A stretch of 64,000 nucleotides of DNA, taken from contig NZ_RZMX01000051.1 in the NCBI RefSeq assembly GCF_003992665.1, positions 77,794 to 141,793 of the forward strand, read 5' to 3'. This stretch comes from Pelagibacterium montanilacus (lineage in GTDB: Bacteria > Pseudomonadota > Alphaproteobacteria > Rhizobiales > Devosiaceae). How positions within the stretch are numbered: position 1 is the first letter of the stretch; each line of letters begins with the position of its first letter. The notes under the pieces were generated by a model. That model saw nothing but the letters and a program-made list of their open reading frames with translations, ran no database searches and was not told where the DNA came from. Position numbers and translations under genes: made by a program. Positions 1 through 8,037 of the stretch are shown piece after piece.

Positions 1-715
1 GCGTGATCCTGAGCCCGGCGACCGACGCCGTCTCGTCCCCCGATACGGCCACCGCGCCCTTGGGGCCCAGCGTCGCGATCACCGTCAGCCCATAGCGCTC
101 GGCGAGCCATTTGACCGCCTCGACCTGATCGCGCTCAGGCGCATCGATGATCTCAAGCAGGCCCGCCAATTCGGTTTCGTTGACCACCAGATGGGTGATG
201 GTCTCGAGAAGTTCGGGGGGGAAATCCATATAGGGAGCGAGGTTCAGCATCACGCGTGCACCATTCCTGCGCGCCACGCGCGCGGCGGTCAGTGAGGACT
301 GGAGCGGAACTTCGAGCTGGAGCAGAAGAATGTCGTCGCCGCCGATGCCGCCCTGCTCGAGGGCCGCGCCGGTGAGCCGGGCATTGGCACCGGGCAGCAC
401 GGTGATCATGTTTTCACCGGCATCATCGACGACGATGAGCGCGGTGCCGGTGTGCTTGTCCATGCGGCGCACACCCGAGAGATCGATCTCGGCCTCGCTC
501 AAAAGAGCCAGCGCGCGGTTGGCGAAATCGTCGTCGCCCACGCACCCGACCATACGCACCTCGCCGCCCGCGCGGCTGGCCGCAAGCGCCTGATTGGCGC
601 CCTTGCCGCCGGGGCTGAACTCGAGCGTCGTCCCCAGCACCGTTTCTCCCGGCCGCATCAGACGCGGCGCGTGGCCGATGACATCGATATTGATCGAACC
701 AAAGACAATGATCAC
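1..715 (-). CDS. rbsK: Ribokinase (PfkB family), 3' end outside window
   Basis: Phosphorylates D-ribose to ribose 5-phosphate in the cytoplasm. The visible 238 residues carry the PfkB N-terminal hallmarks: an early FGSINIDV strand, the GGKGANQALAASRAG substrate-binding motif near residues 36-50, and the GCVGDD segment. The ATP-binding and catalytic signature (AAGDTF type) would lie beyond base 1 and cannot be checked, so another PfkB sugar kinase is possible, though the N-terminus fits ribokinase best. The GTG start at 713-715 is preceded by a GGAGG-type ribosome site. No transport gene is visible beside it; its partners would lie left of the window. Confidence 0.85.
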   Translation of the reverse strand, partial: MIIVFGSINIDVIGHAPRLMRPGETVLGTTLEFSPGGKGANQALAASRAGGEVRMVGCVGDDDFANRALALLSEAEIDLSGVRRMDKHTGTALIVVDDAGENMITVLPGANARLTGAALEQGGIGGDDILLLQLEVPLQSSLTAARVARRNGARVMLNLAPYMDFPPELLETITHLVVNETELAGLLEIIDAPERDQVEAVKWLAERYGLTVIATLGPKGAVAVSGDETASVAGLRIT

Positions 716-778
716 GGGCGGGTCCTTTTTCCTCCAGCGATGGGGCTCAGCCCTTGTGCCAGAGGTGGGCGCGCCTGT

Positions 779-1981
779 TCAATCGAATTTGGCGGCAACG
801 GGCGTGGCGCGCAGCCCGAAGGTGAACTGGTTGTCCTCGTGTTCGCCCGCGGGCCCCGAAACGTGTTCGCGGGCAGCGGAGAGGGTGAGGGTCAAGGGCT
901 CGGCAAGGGCGAGGGAGAGCCCGAACCGGGCGGAGCGGCGCTCCTCGAGAACAAGGCCGAGGATGGCGGACTGCGTGCGCTCGGCCTCCAGGGCCATTTC
1001 GAGCGAAAGGCTGTCTGCGAGCCCCTGAGTGAAGGACAGCCCTGCGCTCGAGACGCGATCGGCAACCCCGTCTGCGGGATCAAAGATATCGGCGATCGCG
1101 GCGGCGCGGGCGGTCAGGAACGCCCCGCGCCACAGGGCAAATCCCAGCTCTGCCTCAAGATAGGGGGCGGCGAAGGGGGCCAGCCCGGGCCGCAAGGGGA
1201 GCACCGCATCGACCCCGGCATCAAGGGCGAAGCGGCCCGTTTCGCTCTCGTGGTCGAGGCCGGCCCAAAGCCGCGCCTGGGCGGAGCCGATCCGGCCGAA
1301 CGCCAAGGTATCGGCGCGAGAGACGAAGGCGGCCTGGCCTGCGGTGCCGATCTCCGCGCTCCAGCCGGGCCCGACCGGGCCGCGCAGGGCGAGATTGGCC
1401 GAAGCGAGCCCCACATTGGCGCCAAGCCGCTGGGGCGGGACGCCGGGCAGCGAAATTTCGGTTTCCCCTTCAAGGGCTTGCTCATAGCCCAGCGTGGCCA
1501 GAAACGTCCCATCGCCCCGCTCGGCTATGAGCCCGGCTTCGATGGCGCCTTCATAGCGCTGGCCCGAGAGCCGGACGCGCTCGTCCCCGAAAAGGACGAT
1601 CTCATCGGCCTCGATGGCCTTGCCGCGGATCGCGCCGCGCAGGACCAGCCCGGGACCGACCGCCCGCTCGGCGGCGATGTCGAGCCCGAGACTGTGTTCG
1701 GCCGGGCCCATGGCCCCGATATGGTGGGAACGGGCGGCTTCGAGCCCTGCGCGCAGCGCTTGTCCCTGAGCGGCTGCCTCGATCTCGAGCGTATGGGTAT
1801 GCTTGAGAAACTGGCCGGGCGTACCCCCGACGGCCTTTTCCATATTGGAGGTCCAGCCCGTCTCGATCGTGAGCCCATAAGCGGGCCGAAGCCCGGAATC
1901 CCGGGCGTTTGCGGTCGGTACGGCGAGAAGCGCCAGAGCGGCCACAACCATTCCGTGGCGGCGCGGCTTAAGCGTGTTCAC
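779..1981 (-). CDS. Putative secreted outer-membrane beta-barrel protein
   Basis: A 400-residue protein of unknown function. The start is taken as GTG at 1979-1981 because AGGAGG lies just upstream; it gives a basic N-terminus and a hydrophobic segment ending ANA-RD, a plausible Sec signal peptide. The rest is rich in Gly/Ala with many alternating polar/nonpolar stretches, acidic turns and aromatic residues, as in transmembrane beta strands, and ends in F-D. That pattern suggests an outer-membrane barrel, but no named family was recognised. It is divergent from the XRE regulator at 2110 with about 130 bp between them, so the two may share control. The open frame continues upstream of the start, but that part has no protein-like character. 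Confidence 0.6.
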   Translation of the reverse strand: MNTLKPRRHGMVVAALALLAVPTANARDSGLRPAYGLTIETGWTSNMEKAVGGTPGQFLKHTHTLEIEAAAQGQALRAGLEAARSHHIGAMGPAEHSLGLDIAAERAVGPGLVLRGAIRGKAIEADEIVLFGDERVRLSGQRYEGAIEAGLIAERGDGTFLATLGYEQALEGETEISLPGVPPQRLGANVGLASANLALRGPVGPGWSAEIGTAGQAAFVSRADTLAFGRIGSAQARLWAGLDHESETGRFALDAGVDAVLPLRPGLAPFAAPYLEAELGFALWRGAFLTARAAAIADIFDPADGVADRVSSAGLSFTQGLADSLSLEMALEAERTQSAILGLVLEERRSARFGLSLALAEPLTLTLSAAREHVSGPAGEHEDNQFTFGLRATPVAAKFD

Positions 1982-2109
1982 GTAGGGCCTCCTGCAATCT
2001 TCGTTCAAACGGAACTGGTCTGATCGGGCCCTTAGGGTGCGGCCGAGCCCATGAACGGGCCGATGCGCGCACAGGTCGTAGTCTTGCGGATGACCGGGGG
2101 GAAAAAGCG

Positions 2110-2745
2110 ATGGCGGATCAACGCGATCGGATCGGGGACGCCTTGCGGACCTACCGGATACGGGCCGGGCTGGACCAGGCGGGAATTGCCCGGGCGCTGG
2201 GGGTTTCCCAAAGTCAGGTCTCGCGCTGGGAGAGCGGGCGGGACCGGCCGCGGGCGGCCAATCTGGCGGCGATCCGGGCGCTTGTCTGGGGGCGGGACGA
2301 GCCGGTGCTGGCCGGGCTGATCCAGACCGTGCGCCTGGCGAGCGGACCGCTGGCGGTGTTCGACGCGCGGCTCCAGCCGCTTTCCGCGAGCCGGAGCCTG
2401 CGGCAGGCGGGGGGCGCAATGGCCCGGTTCGGCTGGGTTTTCCAGCCCGACCAGAACCCTGCGGTGACCCTTCTTGCGCGGCGGCTTTGTGCCGGAGCAG
2501 AGGCCAGTTCGGAGGTGACGGGCGCCCGGATCTGCCTGCCCTTCAGCTTCGAGGCGAAGCCCTGGGCGGCGCGGGTGCGGCTGGCGCTCTACCGGGTGGG
2601 GCCCGAGATCTACGGGTTGGGGGAACTCGACTTCGCGCCCGATCCAGAGGCCGATGCGGTGCCCGGGATCGATCTGATCGGGGCCCAGGACACGCGCAAC
2701 CCGGCCGCACGCCGGGACTATCGGGACATGCGGCCGAGCTATTAG
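2110..2745 (+). CDS. XRE-family helix-turn-helix regulator
   Basis: Cytoplasmic DNA-binding protein of 211 residues. Residues about 6-60 form a Cro/CI-type HTH, with a DQAGIARALGVSQSQVSRWESG core typical of the family. Residues about 70-205 form an unrecognised C-terminal domain; it begins with an AVFDARLQPLSASRSL stretch that loosely resembles a PAS strand and may sense a ligand. The ATG follows a GGGGGA ribosome site. It is divergent from the barrel-protein gene at 779-1981, the obvious candidate target. It is not a phage CI repressor by context: no phage genes are near. The regulated signal is unknown. Confidence 0.8.
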   Translation: MADQRDRIGDALRTYRIRAGLDQAGIARALGVSQSQVSRWESGRDRPRAANLAAIRALVWGRDEPVLAGLIQTVRLASGPLAVFDARLQPLSASRSLRQAGGAMARFGWVFQPDQNPAVTLLARRLCAGAEASSEVTGARICLPFSFEAKPWAARVRLALYRVGPEIYGLGELDFAPDPEADAVPGIDLIGAQDTRNPAARRDYRDMRPSY

Positions 2746-2763
2746 CGACGGATTTTCAATGGT

Positions 2764-3081
2764 TTAGCGCCAGCGATTCTTGAAACCGGAGTGGCGGTGC
2801 ATTGCGCCGCCCCACTGGTTCTTGACGGCGTTGCCATAGCCGGTGGCGTTGCCGTCGCCCTTCACGCTGGTGTTGCCCGACAGGATGCTCGAGCCGTTCA
2901 GAACGCCTCCGTTGAGGATCCCGCCATTGAGGACCGAGACGTTGCCGGTCTGGAGGCTGAGCAGATTGTTGCTGAGCCCGAGCAGCCCGCCACCCTTGCC
3001 CGAGCCCAGAAACTGGGCGTTTGCGGGGGTTGCGGCGAGTGCGAGAGCGCCAATGACGGATGCGATAGCCAGGATTTTCAT
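2764..3081 (-). CDS. Small secreted protein with Leu-Asn-Gly-Gly repeats
   Basis: A 105-residue protein with a clear Sec signal peptide (MKILAIASVIGALALAATPA then NAQ, cleavage near residue 23). The mature part is Gly/Ser/Asn/Leu-rich and contains a short tandem pattern LNGGI-LNGGV-LNGSS near residues 55-70. It ends in a basic, His- and Trp-containing tail. It has no catalytic motif. An AAGGAG ribosome site lies 7 bases before this ATG, which rules out the longer upstream reading. It is probably a periplasmic or surface protein; no family was recognised. It is convergent with the XRE gene and separated from it by under 20 bp. Confidence 0.65.
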   Translation of the reverse strand: MKILAIASVIGALALAATPANAQFLGSGKGGGLLGLSNNLLSLQTGNVSVLNGGILNGGVLNGSSILSGNTSVKGDGNATGYGNAVKNQWGGAMHRHSGFKNRWR

Positions 3082-3157
3082 GTTCTCACTCCTTGTTTGG
3101 GTTGCCTGCTTCGCCCCTTCGACACACCGACCCAAACCGCCGCCCGCATTTTAGGCA

Positions 3158-3169
3158 ATGGTTAACCAT
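3158..3169. promoter_or_regulatory. CtrA-type palindrome ATGGTTAACCAT
   Basis: A perfect 12-bp palindrome in the 210-bp gap upstream of the small secreted protein. It contains the 8-mer TTAACCAT on both strands, a motif linked to CtrA-controlled promoters in alphaproteobacteria. It lies about 77 bp before the start of the gene at 2764-3081. The rest of the gap holds four near-repeats of TGATC(G/T)G and a GACGCC/GGCGTC hairpin near 3240, of unknown role. Binding is an inference from the motif alone. Confidence 0.3.
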
Positions 3170-3291
3170 GATTTCATGCGGCGTATGCGCGATATGCGCG
3201 TTTTCTGGCCGATCAGGGCGTTGATAGGCTCTGATCTGACGCCAAGCGGCGTCTGATCGGCGCTGACAGCGCTTGATCGGGAGAGCGATCT

Positions 3292-3792
3292 TTACGGGGC
3301 GGGATCCATCAGGGCGTGGACGCGGTCGGCGCCCAGCCGCGCGAGCTTGAGCAGCATCGCCTTGCGGCGCGCGGGTGGCAGGGCATCGAGCGGCGCGGGA
3401 CGGATGATATCCCCGAAATGGCCGTCGGCGACCAGAAGCCCCTCGGCGGAGGGAAATACGGCAGAATCGAGTTCAGGCGGCTTGCAGAAGAAGAACCGGT
3501 CGCAAAAGTCCTTATAGGCGGGCCATTTGGAATCGGCGCGATAGTCGGCGAGGCTGGACTTGATCTCGATGATCCATATCTCGCCCTTGGCGCCGAGCGC
3601 GATCACGTCGGCGCGCCGGCCATTGACCAGCGGCACCTCGACAAAGCAGGCCATGTCGTGGACCGAGCGCAGGAACCGCATGACCCCGCGCTGGGTGCGC
3701 AGGGCCGTGGGGGACTGGCGCCCGTCCACGAGGAAAGGGCCCCCGGAGGCCGCCGGGCCAGCACCGGAATCGGTGAAGTCGGAATCGCTCAT
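3292..3792 (-). CDS. mmcB: MmcB-family DNA repair protein
   Basis: A 166-residue protein of the MmcB (formerly DUF1052) family, found in alphaproteobacteria and tied in Caulobacter to the SOS/mitomycin C response. It has the restriction-endonuclease-like core: VNGRRADVIALG followed by IWIIEIKSS, giving the D...E-x-K arrangement of the PD-(D/E)xK fold near residues 60-80. The SSLADYRADSKWPAYKDFCD stretch is characteristic of the family. Nuclease activity is inferred from the fold. It ends 35 bp upstream-side of the ureG terminus on the same strand, but its function does not link it to urease. No SOS box was identified. Confidence 0.85.
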   Translation of the reverse strand: MSDSDFTDSGAGPAASGGPFLVDGRQSPTALRTQRGVMRFLRSVHDMACFVEVPLVNGRRADVIALGAKGEIWIIEIKSSLADYRADSKWPAYKDFCDRFFFCKPPELDSAVFPSAEGLLVADGHFGDIIRPAPLDALPPARRKAMLLKLARLGADRVHALMDPAP

Positions 3793-3827
3793 GGGGCCAG
3801 TCTAACGCCGATAGGCCCGGGGGTGAA

Positions 3828-4471
<644 letters not shown>

Positions 4472-4475
<4 letters not shown>

Positions 4476-5182
4476 GAGCGGAATATCCTTGTTCCCAGAT
4501 CCTCGTGGCGCATGGCGGCGATGTCCGTACCATAGCCGATGGCGCCGATGGTTTCGAGCCGCGCGGCGGCGGCGGTGTCCGCCAGAGCGCAGATGCCGGG
4601 CTCGAGCCCGGCCAGAGCGGCCAGCCCCTCGGTCTGGCCCAGCGGAACGAGCCGCAGGGCGACCGCGATCTGCTGGCCGGCATACGCGTTGAGATAGCCC
4701 GCCACCGCATCGATGCCTGCAATGGCGCTTGACCCCGCCAGCGTGCCGAAGGCGACGGGCAGCGCCATGTCGCCCTCCAGCAGGCGGGCGATGTCCTCGC
4801 CCAGATCGAGCGGCCAGGCGGCAGCCGAGGTGACAAAGGAGCGGGCCTGCTCGCGGGTTTCCTTGTCGCGCTCGGCACTGGGCTGGAGGGCGAGCGCCAG
4901 GGCGTTGGCTTCGGCCAGCGTCGCGATATCGTGTGCCTGTGCCGCGCGCAGGCTGATGCCCACGAAAGAGGCATCGGTATGGAGCCCGCCGCTGGCCATT
5001 TGCCCCTCGATCCAGGCGACAAGGCTCGCCCGGTCGGTGACGGTGCCGGTGGCGATGGCCGTCTCGAGCCCCTGGCTGTAGGCGAACCCCCCGATGGGGA
5101 AGGCGGGCGAAAGCCAGGAGAGCAGCCGCACGAGACGGCGCGTGCCGTTCTGGCCTGGCTCAATGGTGATGGTCGTGCCCAT
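4472..5182 (-). CDS. ureF: Urease accessory protein UreF
   Basis: Helical accessory protein that joins UreD-UreA-C and UreG and gates GTP hydrolysis during nickel insertion. It is 236 residues. The N-terminal [20 protein letters not shown] motif (residues about 20-39) is diagnostic of UreF. The C-terminal RIFRS end is also family-like. Its first 23 bases overlap the 3' end of ureE and its last 4 overlap ureG, so the three are translationally coupled. No separate ribosome site is evident at the ATG, which fits coupling to ureE. Confidence 0.96.
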
Positions 5183-5642
5183 GGTCGTGATGGTGGCCGT
5201 GGCCGCCGGCCTCGTGATAGGCGCCGCGCAGGGGCGAGAACGGGGCTTCGATTTCAGCGAGCGTGGCGCCCAGCCCTTCGAGCATGGCGGCGATGACGTG
5301 GTCGCGCCCGATCAGCAGGCGCGCGCCGGCATAATCGATCTGGCAGGGCAGATGGCGATTGCCCAGATGCCAGCACAGCGCCATCAGATGCTCGGTATCG
5401 CGCGCCCTGATCTCGAGCAGCGCTTCGGGAGCGGCGGCGACGTCCACATGGCGGCCATCCTCAAGAACCAGCACATCGCCATCCTCGAGCTTGACGGTCT
5501 GGGGAAGATCCACCAACACATCGGTTCCGTCCTCGAGGGTGAGGAGCTTGCGGCGCAAGGTGCGCTCGTCATGGGCGAGGGTGACGCGGCCAAGGGGAGC
5601 GCCACGGCCATGGCCCTTGTGGTCGTGATCGGTTGCGCGCAT
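5160..5642 (-). CDS. ureE: Urease nickel metallochaperone UreE
   Basis: Nickel-binding chaperone, 160 residues, that hands Ni2+ to UreG. It has the two UreE domains and a GNRHLPCQI segment containing the conserved metal-site histidine. It ends in a histidine-rich tail ([15 protein letters not shown]), the nickel store seen in some UreE proteins. A second His/Asp-rich stretch, DHDHKGHGRG, lies at the N-terminus. The ATG at 5640-5642 is preceded by AAGGA. The tail is encoded in the region that overlaps the ureF start. A MliC-like gene lies 85 bp upstream on the same strand. Confidence 0.95.
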   Translation of the reverse strand: MRATDHDHKGHGRGAPLGRVTLAHDERTLRRKLLTLEDGTDVLVDLPQTVKLEDGDVLVLEDGRHVDVAAAPEALLEIRARDTEHLMALCWHLGNRHLPCQIDYAGARLLIGRDHVIAAMLEGLGATLAEIEAPFSPLRGAYHEAGGHGHHHDHGHDHHH

Positions 5643-5727
5643 GGGGAAATCGTCCTTTCGGGTGCCGGCCGGCAGGCAAGGTGAGTGCGGTTGGCCATCA
5701 GGATGCAAGTTCCGCGCCAGACGCGGC

Positions 5728-6102
5728 CTAGGGGATATCGAGCATGGCGTGACAGGTGAGGGGCTTGGCATCCTCGCCGGCGCGCACATCGGCGAGGGTG
5801 GCGTCATTGCCCTGGGTCCACCACTCATACTCGCCCGAGACATAGCGCACGCCCGAGGCGGCGATGACCGCCACGAAGATGCGGGGCTGGTCCTCGACCG
5901 GAACGATGGCGAGGAAATCGGGGTGGGCGTTGATATAGGTGACCGAGAAGGTCTCTTCGCTGTCCTCGCATTCATACTCGGTGATCTGGCTCTGGGCCTC
6001 GCCCTGGAACGGGACGACGAGCTGGAGCTGGGCGGCCCCGAGCGGGGAAGCGGCAGCCAGCGCGGCGGCGCAGAGCGCGAAAGCGAGATGTCGACATGCC
6101 AT
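5728..6102 (-). CDS. MliC-like secreted protein (C-type lysozyme inhibitor domain)
   Basis: A 124-residue protein with a signal peptide (MACRHLAFALCAAALAAASP, then LGAAQ). The mature part matches the MliC/PliC pattern: YECEDSEETFSVTYIN, then ASGVRYVSGEYEWWTQG with its conserved Ser-Gly-x-x-Tyr loop, and a closing Cys (LTCHA) that would pair with the first Cys. Family members are periplasmic inhibitors of animal C-type lysozymes. No lipobox is visible, so it is probably soluble in the periplasm. It lies just upstream of ureE on the same strand, without an obvious functional link. The assignment is from motif pattern only. Confidence 0.72.
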   Translation of the reverse strand: MACRHLAFALCAAALAAASPLGAAQLQLVVPFQGEAQSQITEYECEDSEETFSVTYINAHPDFLAIVPVEDQPRIFVAVIAASGVRYVSGEYEWWTQGNDATLADVRAGEDAKPLTCHAMLDIP

Positions 6103-6139
6103 GGGACCTGCCCCGGTTCGAATTGCGACCCGATCAGTG

Positions 6140-6450
6140 TAGTGCATTTTCGCGATTCGCTGAATCGCTCAAACCGCACTCTATTCTCATCGGGTCGCGC
6201 TCCCGAACCGCAAAAGCGGGCACCGCTTTTGCTGGGAACGCTCCGAAGCATTTTCGCGATTCGCTGGACCGCTCAAACCGCACTCTATTCTCATCGGGTC
6301 GCGCTCCCGAACCGCAAAAGCGGAACCCGCTTTTGCTGGGAACGCTCCGAAGCATTTTCGCGATTCGCTGAATCGCTCGAACGGCACTCCCTTTCCACCG
6401 GGTCGCGCGTCCAGACCGCGAAAGTGGAAGCCGCTTTTGCTGGGATCGAG
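6140..6450. repeat. Three tandem copies of a 104-bp unit
   Basis: Three head-to-tail units start at 6144, 6248 and 6352 with an exact 104-bp period. Units 1 and 2 are nearly identical; unit 3 has diverged and stops at about 6450, two bases from the azlD stop codon. Each unit begins GCATTTTCGCGATTCGCTG and ends with a small AAAAGCGG/CCGCTTTT stem followed by GCTGGGAACGCTC. The 3' half aligns with the dispersed elements at 41048, 47361 and 12818, so this looks like a tandem expansion of the same family. There are no spacers and no cas genes, so it is not a CRISPR array. The tract fills the whole gap between azlD and the MliC-like gene. Confidence 0.85.
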
Positions 6451-6451
6451 G

Positions 6452-6778
6452 CTAGACGCCGATGAGCCAGACAGTGATGCCGTAGGCGACTGCGCCAACA
6501 AGGGCGGCGGCGGCCATGTCGCGGGTGGCAAAATGCCCGCCCACCACGGCGGCCGAGCCCACGAGGGTGGGCCCGAGCACCGCGACATCCGGGGTGGCGA
6601 GCGGCAGGAAGGAGGCGGCGGTGAGCGCGGCGAGAGCGGCGGGGCCGGTGGCGGCGAGAAACCGGCTCATGGCGCCGCCCGGGCGGCCCGAAAAGAACGG
6701 CAGACGCAAGGGCAGCGCCCGCATGGCCCAGGTGCCCAGCCCGACGATTGCCACAAGAATGAGCAGGTCGGTGTTCAA
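6452..6778 (-). CDS. azlD: AzlD-family branched-chain amino acid transport subunit
   Basis: Small inner-membrane partner of AzlC in a branched-chain amino-acid exporter; 108 residues with about four hydrophobic segments. The GTWAMRALPLRLPFF stretch near the N-terminus is the AzlD hallmark. The start is a TTG at 6776-6778 that overlaps the azlC stop (TTGA) and has GGAGGGG just upstream, so it is coupled to azlC. The stop codon abuts the 104-bp tandem repeat. Confidence 0.85.
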   Translation of the reverse strand: MNTDLLILVAIVGLGTWAMRALPLRLPFFSGRPGGAMSRFLAATGPAALAALTAASFLPLATPDVAVLGPTLVGSAAVVGGHFATRDMAAAALVGAVAYGITVWLIGV

Positions 6779-7524
6779 TGCACCCCTCCATCGAGATCGA
6801 AGCGATCGGTGTCCCTGCCCTGCCCCCAGCCGGCGACGCCTACAAGCGCGCCCGCAACCATGCCCATGACGATGCCGAAGGTGGCCGAGACCGTGAGCGT
6901 GCCGGCAAGCGAAACCAGCAGCCCCGCGGCGATCGCCGGCAGGTGCACCCGGGAGAGGACCGACAAGAGCATGGCCAGGAACAGCGCCGGCATCAGGAAC
7001 CCCAGCGCCGCATCGACCGCGGGCCAGGCTTCGATGGGGCCCGTGCCCACCAGCGCCCCGACCGCGGTGCCCGAGCACCAGGCGAGATAGGGACCCATGC
7101 CGATCCCGAACATCCAGCGCTCGGAAAACCGGGCGCCGGGCCGTTGCAGCCCCACATAGGCGGCCCCGAACCCGCCATCGGAGAGCCAGCCCGCCCAGGC
7201 CCAGGAATAGCGGATGGGGGCGCCCGGGCCGGCCTTTTCCATGATTGCGGGGCCGTAGAGCACGTGGCGCAGATTCATGGCGAGAACCGAAAGCGCGGAT
7301 ACGATCACCGGCGCGCCGCCGGTCAGAAGCGTGAGGGCCAGGAACTGGCTGGCGCCCGCATAGATGGCCATCGAGACGAAGGTGGCCTCAAAGACCGAAA
7401 GCCCGGCCCGGCTGGCCGCGATGCCGAACGAGATGCCGACGGGGAAATAGCCCAGCGTGATGGGAAGGCTGGTGCGGGCGCCGTGGCGAAAGCTGGCGGG
7501 TGGGGCGGAAGACGGGCGGGGCAT
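6775..7524 (-). CDS. azlC: AzlC-family branched-chain amino acid exporter
   Basis: Inner-membrane permease, 249 residues from the ATG at 7522-7524; a TTG five codons upstream (7539) is an alternative and neither has a clear ribosome site. The family features are the TLGYFPVGISFGIAASRAGL first helix, the AGASQFLALTLLTGGAP loop and the NLRHVLYGP motif near residues 84-92. Members export branched-chain amino acids or their analogues together with AzlD. It overlaps azlD by 4 bp. Function is inferred from family; specificity is unknown. Confidence 0.87.
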   Translation of the reverse strand: MPRPSSAPPASFRHGARTSLPITLGYFPVGISFGIAASRAGLSVFEATFVSMAIYAGASQFLALTLLTGGAPVIVSALSVLAMNLRHVLYGPAIMEKAGPGAPIRYSWAWAGWLSDGGFGAAYVGLQRPGARFSERWMFGIGMGPYLAWCSGTAVGALVGTGPIEAWPAVDAALGFLMPALFLAMLLSVLSRVHLPAIAAGLLVSLAGTLTVSATFGIVMGMVAGALVGVAGWGQGRDTDRFDLDGGVH

Positions 7525-8037
7525 GGGGACCGGGGACAAGGACTTGAACGGCGGGTTCCATCGTTTGCGCCCTTCTCTAGTGCGCCTTGCGGACGAGCGA
7601 AAGGGCTAACATGCCAGAGGGGGTATGGAAGCGCTGATGACCCCTCACCCCCGGCCCCTCTCCCTCAAGGGGAGAGGGGGGCTCGTGGGGCAGAGCGGTA
7701 GACATTTCTGCTGCCGTTCGCGGATTGCTTCCATGGCTCCACTGAAGCTCAGCGCTTGGGGCGAAGATGGTGGCCTTCAGCGACACGTCTCGTGTACCAG
7801 CGATGGCTATGCCCCGGCCGGGCGGGGACGGTTGGGTCGGGCTGAGAGCCGCAGCATCACCATCGCCGCCCCGGCCTTCGAGCCGGAGTCCACGTGCGTT
7901 ACAGCAGGCACTGGTGCGGGTGGTGGGGCTGATGGGTCCCGGGTCAGGCCCGGGACAGCGAGGGTGGAGTGGCTCCCATGTCCCCTCGCCCCGTGTACCA
8001 CTCGAGCATAGCGCTCATGACCTTCGTCGGACCGGGA
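7525..8037. other. Gene-free tract between azlC and metK with repeats
   Basis: About 510 bp without a convincing gene. It holds a 52-bp element (7633-7684) that recurs base for base at 30614-30665. It also holds a fragment near 7930-7965 built on a GTCCCGGG/CCCGGGAC inverted repeat, whose reverse-strand reading gives the VPGLTRDP string often seen in alphaproteobacterial intergenic repeats. Short open frames here are repeat-encoded and lack ribosome sites. The tract is a candidate endpoint for the inversion discussed in the findings. Confidence 0.6.
7633..7684. repeat. 52-bp REP-like element, copy A
   Basis: Starts GCTGATGACCCCTCACCCCC and contains the quasi-palindromic core CTCCCTCAAGGGGAG. 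An identical copy lies at 30614-30665. The core also recurs in the 21.3-22.4 kb cluster, and its reverse complement CTCCCCTTGAGGGAG appears near 22215. It is intergenic. Confidence 0.85.

Noticed and set aside
2110-2745. XRE regulator as a sign of a prophage or toxin-antitoxin pair
   Set aside because: No phage, integrase, toxin-like or restriction genes flank it; the divergent gene is a probable outer-membrane protein.
6140-6450. CRISPR-like regular spacing
   Set aside because: The units are whole 104-bp tandem repeats with no unique spacers and no cas genes nearby.
7930-7985. A short peptide frame containing VPGLTRDP
   Set aside because: This string is a common by-product of alphaproteobacterial intergenic repeats around GTCCCGGG/CCCGGGAC; no ribosome site or conserved frame is seen.
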